The notes: generated by a model not told the origin, from the sequence alone. DNA of 64,000 nt from Streptococcus mitis (GCF_946190275.1 NZ_CAMHZQ010000003.1:106681-170680); one strand, 5' to 3'; numbered from the stretch's first letter, positions 1 through 8,353 are shown. Numbers and translations are program-made.

Positions 1-1332
1 CACTGATTGATTATTAAAATCAACAGAATTTACTATTATAGAATTAAGTGAATCAGCAGGAGCACCTATTCTTTTACGTTTCCCATTTATTACTGAAGCA
101 TTTGTCCCAGCTATGATAAAAATTACATCATTCTCAAATTGAATTTCGTCTAATAAAGCTCCCTCTGCAGAGATAAAATTTTCTCTTATCTCATCATTGG
201 ACCCTAAAGAAAGATTCCAAACCTTAATATCAGAATTCTGAGAAACAATCTCTTTTATCTGTTTTATGATTGTAAATGAATTAAATCCACTTTGTAGTGA
301 CACACCAAAATGCCTTACTCTAAAATTTCCACAACCATCATCCAGATTAGGGTTCAAATTGGCTCCATCAACGATTAAAGAAGTCACAGCTGTCCCATGC
401 TTGTAATCTTGGCTATCTTTTCTAATATCAGGTGAGACAAAATCATGATATTCTACCCACTCATTAAAGTAAACTCTTTTGTCAAATAAGGTATCAATAA
501 CGCCAACGACTGGTTCGTTCATTGGAGATGGAAGATTTATTTTTAAATCATTATTATCTAAAGAAAAATCATCTACAGATAACTTAGAAAAATCTTCCAC
601 AATCATGGAGACAAGATAGGGAGCTTTTGATAGTAGCAATTCAATATTTTTTTCATCAAGCAAGACCGTGGTCTGATTCATAATATTAGCTTCTGAAATA
701 TCAATATTTAATTTATTCAGTAATCTAAAAATGTCTGTATGGACATCATAAAATGTCACGATAGAATTTTGAATATCAGAAACAGTAGTGTGCTCAACCC
801 CAAAATTCTCAATAAAGCAAGAATCTCTCAAATACTGTTGAAATTTGCTTTTTGAAATACCATACTCCGAAAAATTTATAGAAGCAAACGTTGATGAATC
901 AGAGAACATCTCACTTGTTATCGCTCTATCAAAATGTTCCTCAAAAACTTCAATTATCTTACTTAAAACGGTTATTGTTTTATTAAGAGTATCTCTAGAA
1001 ATATAATGAGTAACAATATGTTTTGTCTTCTCCTCATTGAATTTTGCTCCCACAATGGTATCATTAGGGAATGGATTCCCTCCTCCTACATTGAAATAGC
1101 CATTGATACGGTTACTTTTGGCAACAATTCGATCATAGTAAATACTGATCAAAATACCATCGATAATGTTATTTTTCTCCCAATATGTTTTCGTTTCTTC
1201 TAATGAAAAATGAAGATACTTCAAATGTTCCAATGTAATTATTGCTTTTTTGGGTATAGTTATTGGTCCCATACCATTATTTCTTGATTTTTGTGTAAAA
1301 CTTTTTCCACGTAATGTCAATAATGTATTCAT
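1..1332 (-). CDS. Subtilisin-like (S8) serine protease, IetS-like; C-terminus beyond window
   Basis: The frame is open from an ATG at 1332 to the window edge (444 residues seen). An N-terminal region of about 270 residues precedes an S8 peptidase domain: catalytic Asp in GVIDT (about D280), His in KHGTAV (about H312), a WNLSLG strand, and the oxyanion Asn in AGTNAS (about N411). The catalytic Ser should lie left of base 1. The ATG is one base after the TGA of the AAA ATPase upstream (TGACATG), so the two are translationally coupled. A subtilase next to an AAA ATPase is the IetAS arrangement, known from an Agrobacterium plasmid stability locus and later reported as an anti-phage system. The pairing is seen; the function is inferred. 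Confidence 0.8.
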   Translation of the reverse strand, partial: MNTLLTLRGKSFTQKSRNNGMGPITIPKKAIITLEHLKYLHFSLEETKTYWEKNNIIDGILISIYYDRIVAKSNRINGYFNVGGGNPFPNDTIVGAKFNEEKTKHIVTHYISRDTLNKTITVLSKIIEVFEEHFDRAITSEMFSDSSTFASINFSEYGISKSKFQQYLRDSCFIENFGVEHTTVSDIQNSIVTFYDVHTDIFRLLNKLNIDISEANIMNQTTVLLDEKNIELLLSKAPYLVSMIVEDFSKLSVDDFSLDNNDLKINLPSPMNEPVVGVIDTLFDKRVYFNEWVEYHDFVSPDIRKDSQDYKHGTAVTSLIVDGANLNPNLDDGCGNFRVRHFGVSLQSGFNSFTIIKQIKEIVSQNSDIKVWNLSLGSNDEIRENFISAEGALLDEIQFENDVIFIIAGTNASVINGKRKRIGAPADSLNSIIVNSVDFNNQSV

Positions 1333-1333
1333 G

Positions 1334-2368
1334 TCAACCCTCGCTTAATTCTCGTGATACACTACTTTTAGAAACACCTGTTAAAATTTCAATTTCTCTA
1401 ACTGTAAAACCTAATTCTGATAATTTAGAAATAGATAAATTTTTTCCTCTATGCAAACTTCTTAAGAGACGTTTTTGATAATCATGTGGATCTTGTGGAT
1501 CACTAAATGCCAATGATGTTCGTATCATATTCCTTAAATCACCTGGATTTGGAATTGTATTAGAACTATATATAATTTTTTTAAATAATTTCAAATCTCT
1601 GGCTACATTCTTAAATTGCTTTAACAACTCATTTAAAATAATAGTAGCTACTTCTACTTTATCTTCATCAGTATAACGGTCAAAGTCAATTATGGCATCG
1701 AATCTTCTCGTAACTGCTTTATCAAGATTTTCAAAAAGATTTGTTGTTGCAATTAATACAATTTCTGGTGACAGCCTATCCAACTCCTTTAAAAAGGCAG
1801 AAGTCACTCGTCCCATCTCTCTTAAATCATTCTGATTAACCCTATCCAGTACTATGGAATCAATTTCATCAAATAGGATGATATAATTTTGTTTGAAAGG
1901 AAGATTATTGATTTCATTAAAAAGAGTTGCTAAGTTTTTGACTGTTTGCCCCAGCTTACTATCTACTAAGTGACTGAAATCTACTACAAGTAATTCCTTG
2001 CCAATAAGTCTAGCCACCTGCTTTACACTTTCAGTTTTCCCAGTACCTGGAGATCCCACAAATAAAAATTTATTTATTCCAATATGATGATTGACAGCGT
2101 TTATTATTCCTTTTAAATCATTCATAATTGAAAGAGGCAATGGGAGAGGACCAATATCTAGTTTAGCAGGAGTCAAATACTCACTAGGATTCTCTATTTG
2201 TGGCATGAATCTATCACTTTGGGACATTAACCCCATAATATATTGTGCTAATTGTGTATCACCATGTTTATTGAAGTTCCGAGCAATTGCTATGGATTGA
2301 TTTCTAAATTCTGTCTCTCTGCCCTCGTAATGATACTTTATTAAATCAAGAACATCTGATTTTTTCAT
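1334..2368 (-). CDS. AAA-family ATPase, IetA-like, with C-terminal helix-turn-helix
   Basis: The 344-residue protein has Walker A GSPGTGKT (about 105-112), Walker B ILFDEID (about 164-170), a sensor-1 ATTN stretch near 207-210 and paired arginines at 221-222 where the finger of AAA proteins lies. The C-terminal 30 residues (LSELGFTVREIEILTGVSKSS) read as a resolvase-type helix-turn-helix, unusual for this class and suggesting DNA binding. The ATG at 2368 has a strong ribosome site (AAGGAGG) 7 bases upstream. It is directly followed by the subtilase gene. In IetAS systems the ATPase is the partner or restraining component of the protease; that role is by family analogy. Confidence 0.85.
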   Translation of the reverse strand: MKKSDVLDLIKYHYEGRETEFRNQSIAIARNFNKHGDTQLAQYIMGLMSQSDRFMPQIENPSEYLTPAKLDIGPLPLPLSIMNDLKGIINAVNHHIGINKFLFVGSPGTGKTESVKQVARLIGKELLVVDFSHLVDSKLGQTVKNLATLFNEINNLPFKQNYIILFDEIDSIVLDRVNQNDLREMGRVTSAFLKELDRLSPEIVLIATTNLFENLDKAVTRRFDAIIDFDRYTDEDKVEVATIILNELLKQFKNVARDLKLFKKIIYSSNTIPNPGDLRNMIRTSLAFSDPQDPHDYQKRLLRSLHRGKNLSISKLSELGFTVREIEILTGVSKSSVSRELSEG

Positions 2369-2389
2369 GATTCATTCCTCCTTACAAAA

Positions 2390-2418
2390 ATAATACTATA
2401 TTTTTGGGACAAAATCAA
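2390..2418 (-). promoter_or_regulatory. Promoter of the ietAS-like operon
   Basis: On the minus strand a TTGATT -35 (2413-2418) and a TATTAT -10 (2390-2395) are separated by 17 bases, upstream of the AAA ATPase ribosome site. The -35 hexamer overlaps one of the two 14-bp repeats. Confidence 0.6.
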
Positions 2419-2435
2419 CTGTTTTGGGACAAAAT
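2402..2435. repeat. Two 14-bp direct repeats with exact 20-bp period; candidate operator
   Basis: TTTTGGGACAAAAT occurs at 2402-2415 and again at 2422-2435. The period of 20 bp places both copies on one face of the helix, and they overlap the -35 region of the ietAS-like promoter. Each copy is also partly palindromic (TTTTG...CAAAA). This fits an operator, possibly for the helix-turn-helix at the end of the AAA ATPase. Related GGGACAAAA arms occur near the tRNA-Lys scars, so integrase arm sites are the alternative. Confidence 0.6.
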
Positions 2436-2475
2436 TAAAAGAATAACCTTGAAAGGATATTCTTTTAATGCAATA

Positions 2476-2634
2476 CTATATCAGATTTTCCCTGACACTC
2501 TTTCCACCACCTGGCAGTTCCCACATATTGGGCCATGGGATATTTTCCTTGTCATCACGCAAAATGGTCAAAATTCTATCATCACAAAAGAGGGCAATTT
2601 TGCAACCTGTAAAATCAGAAATTTCTATTTCTAT
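2476..2634 (-). pseudogene. NUDIX hydrolase fragment
   Basis: Minus-strand reading gives a 52-residue piece with GCKIALFCDDRILTILRDD, then WPNMWELPGGG, the typical lead into a Nudix box. The frame stops right after GGGKSVREN, before the REXXEE part of the box, so the metal-binding and catalytic residues are missing. The position expected for the start codon reads ATA, probably a mutated ATG, because a preceding small frame ends in TGA just before it. This is a decayed housekeeping-type gene and marks the edge of the inserted island. Confidence 0.75.
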
Positions 2635-2635
2635 A

Positions 2636-2716
2636 TCAGCTTCCTTTGTCTAATTCTTTTTCCAGCTCTGCTAACCAGTTTTCATAATAAGGAGATATAA
2701 TGATATACAATAACAT
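2636..2716 (-). CDS. Possible 26-aa peptide or gene tail upstream of the NUDIX fragment
   Basis: An ATG at 2716 opens a 26-residue frame with a hydrophobic start (MLLYIIIS) and an acidic amphipathic end (NWLAELEKELDKGS). Its TGA lies one base before the ATA codon where the NUDIX fragment begins, the spacing of a coupled gene pair. It could be the surviving C-terminus of a larger gene whose front was lost. No ribosome site is evident. Confidence 0.25.
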   Translation of the reverse strand: MLLYIIISPYYENWLAELEKELDKGS

Positions 2717-2748
2717 GACAATATAAATCAATGATTTAGTCAAGATGT

Positions 2749-5064
2749 TTACCTGTTGGCTCTATATTTCATATCACTAAGCCATCTGTTTATTTCTTTT
2801 TTACAGACATCAAAAATTTTATCTTCAAGGCCTTTATTATCTTTTTCGAAACACCCTTCCCACAAATTTTCATCTTCTACTTCATAAACTAGGATATTTT
2901 GATCACTCAATTCTTCTTTAAACTCTGTTAGATAATCCGGTTTGTGAGAATGTAAACCAATATAACCTAGATATGGATATAGTATAATCTCATCAAAATC
3001 AGTTACAGTTACAATAATACCATTTCGTAACGGCTTGTGAGTTAGGGCAGCACTCTCTGAATGATCGTAAGGATAGAATAAAATAACACCAACCACATTC
3101 TCTCTTTTTACGATAGCTCGTGCATCTTCAACACCTTGAGAAGGATCGTAAAATTCCTCTGCAAAACGACAGCTTATTCCATCGGATAAAACTTTCTTTC
3201 TTGGTTCAGATAGTTGCAACAAGATATTTCTGAAGTTTTTATCATCAATCCCCAATTCTTTTAGATAATCTGAAAATTCTATACTAAAGTTGTAAAAAAT
3301 CTGAGTTTGAGAATCTATATGATTAATTTTAAAAAAAAATGTCTCGTCGGAAAGTATCGTTGGTTTTGAAGCTAGTTGTCGCAAAAATTTGCCAATATCA
3401 TGTTGTTTAAATTTAAACTCCGTCAATGCTTTAGTATGTCTATACCTGCTTCGCTCATCTTCGAGAATAAAAAAGTAATTAAAAGATTGTGTCGTTAATT
3501 GATCTATTATTTTTCGCAGAATAAACTTAACTTTTAAAGAATGCAAATCATTATTTTTTAAAAAATTATTCTCAAACTGTTCATATTCTTCTTTAGATAA
3601 CTCCCCGACAAAATCCAATAAATCAATTAATTCCCAATAAAATTTCAATATCATCGGCTTATAAAGTTGATTTGTATCTCTATAAAGAGTCGAATTCATA
3701 AACTTGTACAGTTCAAATCCCTTAGAAAAATAAGTTCTTCCCTCATATTTTCTACCATAATTTAACTCCCTATTATTCATTTTATTCACAAAATAGGAAT
3801 CTAGAATATTAATAAAATTATAACTTAGGGGTAGACCTTTATTATTAATCCTGTGAATATAATCTAAAATACCTAAATCAGGAACAACAATGATATTAGG
3901 CTCAGAAATATAATCTGATTTTTCCAATAAAGATATTGCAGTGGATATATCTGTAATTAGCAATGTCGAAACATTACAATCAAAGAATAACCTTTTATTT
4001 TTATCAATCATATCAATAATCGTAGCTGTGTTACATTTATCTAATTCATCTATAGAAAAAGTAATATTAAAGTATTCAGACATGTTTTTTAAAAGTCGTA
4101 GTAGCTGACGCTCTTTTAATTCCTCAGTAACAATACTTTTTAACTCCCGAGACAACTCTTCATTATTACTTGAAGAAATTTTCCCTCTTAATTGTAATCC
4201 CGATTTTATTATTCCTATATCAGCATTTAAATCAATAGATGACTCGGCTGATATATCTGAAGTAGTTGATTCTAAATATCTTTTTGTATTTGTTATTTCT
4301 ACATCAAAATATTGCAGTTGTTGTCGAGAAATAAACAAGAATTCCTCTAATTTTATCAACTCGACCGATTTTCTTCCAAAATACTCAACCTTTTGATACA
4401 GTTCGTCAAAGTTTTTTCGAAAATTTGAAATATCTACTATATTTTTTTGAAACAGAGGAAACTTACTGTTTTGGAGTTTATTCTGTTTATTTAAAAGATT
4501 AAACTGTTCAAATAAATTACTAGTTTGATTTGACAACTCGTTACATAAATTATAAATATTTGAAGTAATCTCGAATATTTCCTCAATTTTTTTCAGTCTT
4601 CTACGTATTGTTGAAAAATTTTTTCTTATTTGATTTTCTTCTAACCTATCGTACTTTTTTTCTTTTTCCTCAGCATTATACTCTAGAGTCAGATAATACC
4701 TGCCATCATTATAAACATAATCATCAATATCATGTTCAATATCGCTCATTCTTCTAGTAATAGCGTTAGGGATTTGCATCAAAATTTCTCTATGAAAATC
4801 TTTATTGCCACTAAAAAAAGATACATTTACTACAAGAATTTCTTTGTTATCTTTAGCACCTCTATGATTTTTAACAAATTCCAAAGAAATATTTTTCAGA
4901 CTTGATTTTCCTGATCCTCTGTTACCACATAAGACAAAAAGCCCTTTCTCTTCTCTGTATATAGCCTGCAACTGCTCTACTATTTCTCGTTCTGTAGGCA
5001 ATAATGAAAAATAGTCTCTAGCATCTCGGCTATAAGCACCAATATATTTTTTTCCCGCTATCAA
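2749..5064 (-). CDS. Large P-loop ATPase with coiled-coil insert; unknown, probable defence protein
   Basis: The protein has 771 residues. Walker A is GNRGSGKSS (about 47-55). A Walker B-like FSIDELDKC follows only near 336-344, with a sensor-like LLITDIST near 368. The 280 residues between are rich in Lys, Glu, Leu and Asn and look like a coiled-coil insertion. The SIDELDKC pattern resembles KAP/STAND-type NTPases (IDDLDRC). Residues from about 640 to the end form a separate alpha/beta domain (VVGVILFYPYDHSESAAL, IIVTVTDFDEI) that I cannot assign. The start is TTG at 5064, with GGGAGG 6 bases upstream. It shares strand and AT-rich composition with the IetAS-like pair. No membrane segment is obvious. 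Confidence 0.7.
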   Translation of the reverse strand: MIAGKKYIGAYSRDARDYFSLLPTEREIVEQLQAIYREEKGLFVLCGNRGSGKSSLKNISLEFVKNHRGAKDNKEILVVNVSFFSGNKDFHREILMQIPNAITRRMSDIEHDIDDYVYNDGRYYLTLEYNAEEKEKKYDRLEENQIRKNFSTIRRRLKKIEEIFEITSNIYNLCNELSNQTSNLFEQFNLLNKQNKLQNSKFPLFQKNIVDISNFRKNFDELYQKVEYFGRKSVELIKLEEFLFISRQQLQYFDVEITNTKRYLESTTSDISAESSIDLNADIGIIKSGLQLRGKISSSNNEELSRELKSIVTEELKERQLLRLLKNMSEYFNITFSIDELDKCNTATIIDMIDKNKRLFFDCNVSTLLITDISTAISLLEKSDYISEPNIIVVPDLGILDYIHRINNKGLPLSYNFINILDSYFVNKMNNRELNYGRKYEGRTYFSKGFELYKFMNSTLYRDTNQLYKPMILKFYWELIDLLDFVGELSKEEYEQFENNFLKNNDLHSLKVKFILRKIIDQLTTQSFNYFFILEDERSRYRHTKALTEFKFKQHDIGKFLRQLASKPTILSDETFFFKINHIDSQTQIFYNFSIEFSDYLKELGIDDKNFRNILLQLSEPRKKVLSDGISCRFAEEFYDPSQGVEDARAIVKRENVVGVILFYPYDHSESAALTHKPLRNGIIVTVTDFDEIILYPYLGYIGLHSHKPDYLTEFKEELSDQNILVYEVEDENLWEGCFEKDNKGLEDKIFDVCKKEINRWLSDMKYRANR

Positions 5065-5109
5065 GATTTACCTCCCTTTACATTTACTCAAATCAAGCTT
5101 GTCTTCTTC

Positions 5110-5580
5110 CTAGTATCTCGGATAAGGATAAAACTCTCCCTCTTCCAAGCCCACTTTTCCTTCTTCAAAGACTTCTTGGTTCCATTCCATGACAAATTCT
5201 TCTGCTTCTGGGTCTTCCAAAAAGTCCATAAGGGCATCTAGTCCAACCTCGGCAGTATCTTTAAGGAATAGCGCAAAATAAGCTAAAAATTCACGAGAAA
5301 ATCCTTTTTTAGGTAGGTAAGGAATGACCGTCAAATAGTCTTCTGCATTGACTGTTGATTTGGCAGGATTGTAAAAAAGCACTGCTTCTTCAAAGAGGAT
5401 ATCGTCTGATGAAACCTCTCCGTCCTCGTCCACCATCTCCACACCTGCAGCATTTTGCGCTTCCAATAGAAAACTCACTTCAACCGCATGGTTACGCTTG
5501 TCCCAACTAATCTCAAAGTCAAAGGGAAAGTTCTTCTCCAACTCTTCCTCTAAAACATCTAAAAATCCGTATGTTGCCAT
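5110..5580 (-). CDS. DUF3013 family protein
   Basis: This small, strongly acidic cytoplasmic protein of 156 residues (MATYGFLDVLEEELEKNF at the start, a Glu/Asp-rich C-terminal third ending YPYPRY) matches the streptococcal DUF3013 family, whose role is unknown. There is no signal peptide or membrane segment. It is transcribed divergently from rarA, with a 115-bp gap. It marks the return to core-genome composition after the accessory island on its left. The family assignment is from memory of the sequence type. Confidence 0.75.
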   Translation of the reverse strand: MATYGFLDVLEEELEKNFPFDFEISWDKRNHAVEVSFLLEAQNAAGVEMVDEDGEVSSDDILFEEAVLFYNPAKSTVNAEDYLTVIPYLPKKGFSREFLAYFALFLKDTAEVGLDALMDFLEDPEAEEFVMEWNQEVFEEGKVGLEEGEFYPYPRY

Positions 5581-5695
5581 TTGGTCCTCTTTCTATGCGA
5601 CTCTTCAATCGCCCCGATTGCTCGGAAATATGCTAAAATAGATACTACCATCTTACCACATATACATCAGAAAATCCACGTTAGAAAGGACTGCT

Positions 5696-6967
5696 ATGCC
5701 AGACAATCTCGCGCTTCGCATGCGCCCTAAAACCATCGACCAGGTCATCGGTCAGGAGCATCTGGTCGGACCTGGAAAAATCATCCGTCGCATGGTGGAA
5801 GCCAATCGCCTGTCCTCCATGATTCTCTACGGACCTCCTGGAATCGGCAAGACCAGTATTGCCTCTGCCATCGCTGGGACGACCAAGTATGCCTTTCGAA
5901 CTTTCAATGCGACAGTTGATAGTAAAAAGCGACTTCAAGAAATCGCTGAAGAGGCTAAATTCTCTGGTGGATTGGTCCTACTACTGGACGAGATTCACCG
6001 ACTAGATAAAACCAAGCAAGACTTTCTCCTACCACTCTTGGAAAGTGGTCTGGTCATCATGATTGGGGCGACGACTGAAAATCCTTTCTTTTCTGTCACT
6101 CCAGCCATTCGTAGCCGTGTTCAGATTTTTGAGTTAGAACCCTTGTCCAATCAAGATGTCAAAGGAGCGATTCAGATAGCTCTATCTGACCCTGAACGTG
6201 GCTTTGATTTCCCAGTTGAGCTAGATGAGGATACGCTGGATTTCATCGCAACCTCTACAAATGGAGACCTGCGTTCTGCCTTTAACTCGCTGGATCTGGC
6301 TGTTCTCTCTACTCCCGAAAATGACAAGGGCATCCGCCATATCACACTGGATATCATGGAAAACAGCCTGCAGAGGAGTTACATTACCATGGATAAGGAT
6401 GGGGACGGTCACTACGATGTCCTCTCAGCCCTGCAAAAGTCTATCCGTGGCTCGGACGTTGATGCCAGTCTCCACTATGCTGCCCGCTTGATTGAGGCTG
6501 GGGATCTGCCAAGTCTCGCTCGTCGCTTGACCGTTATCGCCTATGAAGATATCGGTTTGGCCAACCCTGAAGCCCAGATTCATACCGTGACTGCTCTGGA
6601 TGCTGCCCAGAAGATTGGGTTCCCAGAAGCCCGCATTCTCATTGCCAATGTCGTGATTGATTTGGCCCTTTCTCCAAAATCCAACTCAGCCTATGTAGCT
6701 ATGGATAAGGCACTTGCTGACCTCAAAACATCAGGGCACTTGCCTATTCCGCGACACCTGCGTGATGGACACTACAGCGGAAGCAAGGAACTAGGGAATG
6801 CCCAAGACTATCTCTATCCACACAACTATCCTGGAAATTGGGTCAAGCAAGACTATCTACCAGAAAAAATTCGTAATCATCACTATTTCCAAGCAGAAGA
6901 TACTGGTAAATATGAACGGGCTTTGGCTCAAAGAAAGGAAGCTATCGACCGTTTGCGAAAAATCTGA
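5696..6967 (+). CDS. rarA: Replication-associated recombination ATPase RarA (MgsA/YrvN)
   Basis: The 423-residue AAA+ ATPase carries the clamp-loader-like RarA pattern: PKTIDQVIGQEHLVGPG at the N-terminus, Walker A GPPGIGKT (46-53), Walker B VLLLDEIH (about 94-101), sensor 1 GATTENPFF and arginine finger SRV, followed by the tetramerisation domain (LARRLTVIAYEDIGLANP). RarA acts at stalled replication forks. The ATG at 5696 has AAAGGA 7 bases upstream, and the length matches the family. It is followed directly by 6S RNA and tRNA-Lys. Confidence 0.95.
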   Translation: MPDNLALRMRPKTIDQVIGQEHLVGPGKIIRRMVEANRLSSMILYGPPGIGKTSIASAIAGTTKYAFRTFNATVDSKKRLQEIAEEAKFSGGLVLLLDEIHRLDKTKQDFLLPLLESGLVIMIGATTENPFFSVTPAIRSRVQIFELEPLSNQDVKGAIQIALSDPERGFDFPVELDEDTLDFIATSTNGDLRSAFNSLDLAVLSTPENDKGIRHITLDIMENSLQRSYITMDKDGDGHYDVLSALQKSIRGSDVDASLHYAARLIEAGDLPSLARRLTVIAYEDIGLANPEAQIHTVTALDAAQKIGFPEARILIANVVIDLALSPKSNSAYVAMDKALADLKTSGHLPIPRHLRDGHYSGSKELGNAQDYLYPHNYPGNWVKQDYLPEKIRNHHYFQAEDTGKYERALAQRKEAIDRLRKI

Positions 6968-6996
6968 AATCCTTTTCAAAAAATTGCACTTTCCTC

Positions 6997-7024
6997 TTGA
7001 TTTTTTTTGAAAAAGTGGTATTAT
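6997..7024 (+). promoter_or_regulatory. Promoter of 6S RNA
   Basis: TTGATT (6997-7002) and TATTAT (7019-7024) are 16 bases apart, placing the start near 7031, just before the 6S closing stem. Confidence 0.6.
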
Positions 7025-7030
7025 ATAAAC

Positions 7031-7227
7031 ATAGAAACGCTGTGGTGTACGACTTCACACTTAAGTGTTGACCGACTATTTTTTGTATTATTAGGGAAAC
7101 AAAAGTCTTCTAACAGCATGTAGGCCGTCTCACACGGAAACAGCTTCAGTTAGAGCGAGTTGCCCACCTGCTTAATTGCGCGGGTTCAATACAAACCGTG
7201 AAGTTTCGGCACCAATACAGCTTTTTT
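7031..7227 (+). ncRNA. ssrS: 6S RNA
   Basis: The roughly 190-nt transcript has complementary ends (GCTGTGGTG...GACTTCAC pairs with GTGAAGTTTC...CACC..ACAGC), a long interrupted helix with a large central region, and a terminal T-run at 7222-7227. That is the 6S architecture that mimics an open promoter and binds sigma-A RNA polymerase. Its position after rarA (yrvN) and before a tRNA is consistent with the Firmicute location of a 6S gene. The assignment rests on structure and context; a covariance-model search would settle it. Confidence 0.75.
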
Positions 7228-7231
7228 CTTT

Positions 7232-7304
7232 GCCTCCTTAGCTCAGCTGGCAGAGCAGCGGACTCTTAATCCGTGGGTCACAGGTTCGATCCCTGTAGGG
7301 GGCA
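7232..7304 (+). tRNA. tRNA-Lys(CTT)
   Basis: A 73-nt cloverleaf with fully paired acceptor (GCCTCCT/AGGGGGC) and anticodon stem (GCGGA/TCCGT); loop CTCTTAA gives anticodon CTT. CCA is not encoded. Its 3' end is the copy-number hotspot described in the findings. Confidence 0.95.
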
Positions 7305-7320
7305 TCTAAATACAACAGGA

Positions 7321-7350
7321 AAAAGCCTTGTAAATCAAGGCTTTTTTTGC
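7321..7350 (+). terminator. Terminator after tRNA-Lys
   Basis: AAAGCCTT and AAGGCTTT pair across a short loop and are followed by a T-run. The same hairpin is carried with each later copy of the tRNA 3' end. Confidence 0.8.
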
Positions 7351-7585
7351 TTGTCTATAACTGATTTACCCCATCATTTGTCCCACATTTTAAATCTATC
7401 TTTTCTTTTTGAATCAAATTACATCTTTACAAATAGTGTAAAGCCAGTTACTTTTGCTTTGATGCCATACAATATTTTCATGTAGAGAAGACAAATTTTA
7501 TCTTCTCTTTTTATTTTCAAAATAATAAAAACTGATTTTCTTTTCATAAATCAGACTGAAACTTCCAAATTTTCCATTTTGTTTA
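7351..7585. other. Non-coding spacer with orphan terminator and GGGACAAAA-type motif
   Basis: No convincing gene is present. At 7377-7397 lies ATTTGTCCCACATTTTAAATC, closely matched near 11297, upstream of the tRNA-Lys remnant. A hairpin AGAGAAGA...TCTTCTCT with T-run (7484-7516) is a terminator with no gene in front of it, which suggests that a gene has been lost here. Confidence 0.5.
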
Positions 7586-7614
7586 TTGATATTTCCTCTA
7601 AAAAGGTGTATAAT
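7586..7614 (+). promoter_or_regulatory. Sigma-A promoter of the HdeD-like gene
   Basis: TTGATA (7586-7591) and TATAAT (7609-7614) are 17 bases apart, followed by a GGGGG-type ribosome site before the ATG at 7659. Confidence 0.8.
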
Positions 7615-7658
7615 ATTTTTATTATCAAACTATACTATACTATATAGGGGGTATTGAA

Positions 7659-8174
7659 ATGAAATTTTCTAATCGTTTATCGCTATTCCTTGCAGGAGTT
7701 GTTTTTGTCCTTTTAGGACTTTTCCTATTTACAAACCCAGTAGCTAATCTTGTTGCTTACAGCTGGTGGATTGCATTTGGTTTACTGGTTTCTTCTATAG
7801 CAGCTATTTTAGGCTATTTCTCTGTACCAAAAGAGCTTCGCTCACCAGCTCATCTTTTCCAAGGGATTGTTAATCTTCTCTTAGCTCTTTACCTCGTTGC
7901 CTATGGCTTTGTGACGCTGCCAGTTGTCATTCCAACTATTTTAGGAATTTGGTTAATTGTAGAAGCCATTATAGCTTTCTTTAAAGGCAATCGTCTGGGA
8001 TTGATTTTCCCTATTATTGGCAACCATATCATGTGGATAGCGTTGCTTGCATTTTTACTAGGTCTAGTGATTTTGTTCAATCCAGTAGCTACAAGTGTCT
8101 TTGTCGTTTATGTCGTTGCCTTTGCATTTTTAATTATTGGTTTCACCTATATCCTTGATGCCTTTCGTAAATAA
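7659..8174 (+). CDS. HdeD family (DUF308) membrane protein
   Basis: The 171-residue protein is almost wholly hydrophobic, with about six membrane segments arranged as repeated helix pairs, as in the DUF308/HdeD family linked to acid resistance in enterobacteria. It starts MKFSNRLSLFLAGVVFVLLG and ends with the short basic tail LDAFRK. It is a single gene with its own strong promoter, lying between two tRNA-Lys genes. The next operon holds a second protein with a similar membrane domain, so paralogy is likely. The function in streptococci is unknown. Confidence 0.8.
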   Translation: MKFSNRLSLFLAGVVFVLLGLFLFTNPVANLVAYSWWIAFGLLVSSIAAILGYFSVPKELRSPAHLFQGIVNLLLALYLVAYGFVTLPVVIPTILGIWLIVEAIIAFFKGNRLGLIFPIIGNHIMWIALLAFLLGLVILFNPVATSVFVVYVVAFAFLIIGFTYILDAFRK

Positions 8175-8236
8175 TCTAGCTGCCATTTTGGGCATATTAA
8201 AATAGCTGGGAAGTTACATTCTCAGCTTTTTCTGTT

Positions 8237-8309
8237 GCCTCCTTAGCTCAGTTGGTAGAGCAGTAGACTCTTAAGCTATGGGGCGCAGGTTCGAGCCCTG
8301 CAGGGGGCA
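8237..8309 (+). tRNA. tRNA-Lys(CTT), second, slightly degenerate copy
   Basis: A 73-nt cloverleaf with the same acceptor (GCCTCCT/AGGGGGC) and loop CTCTTAA as the first copy. The anticodon stem GTAGA/GCTAT has an A-G mismatch at its inner pair (31-39), and D and T arms differ slightly. It may still work or may be a decaying copy. Confidence 0.8.
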
Positions 8310-8327
8310 CATCTAAATCAACAGAAA

Positions 8328-8353
8328 TAAGCCTTGAAACCAAGGCTTTTTTT
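8328..8353 (+). terminator. Terminator after the second tRNA-Lys
   Basis: AAGCCTTG and CAAGGCTT pair around a 4-base loop, followed by a run of T. Confidence 0.8.

Noticed and set aside
2404..2700. 98-codon plus-strand frame next to the ietAS promoter
   Set aside because: It is the antisense of the NUDIX fragment, which explains the sequence, and has no ribosome site.
7273..7485. 70-codon frame across tRNA-Lys and its terminator
   Set aside because: It starts inside the tRNA and reads through the terminator; no coding signal.
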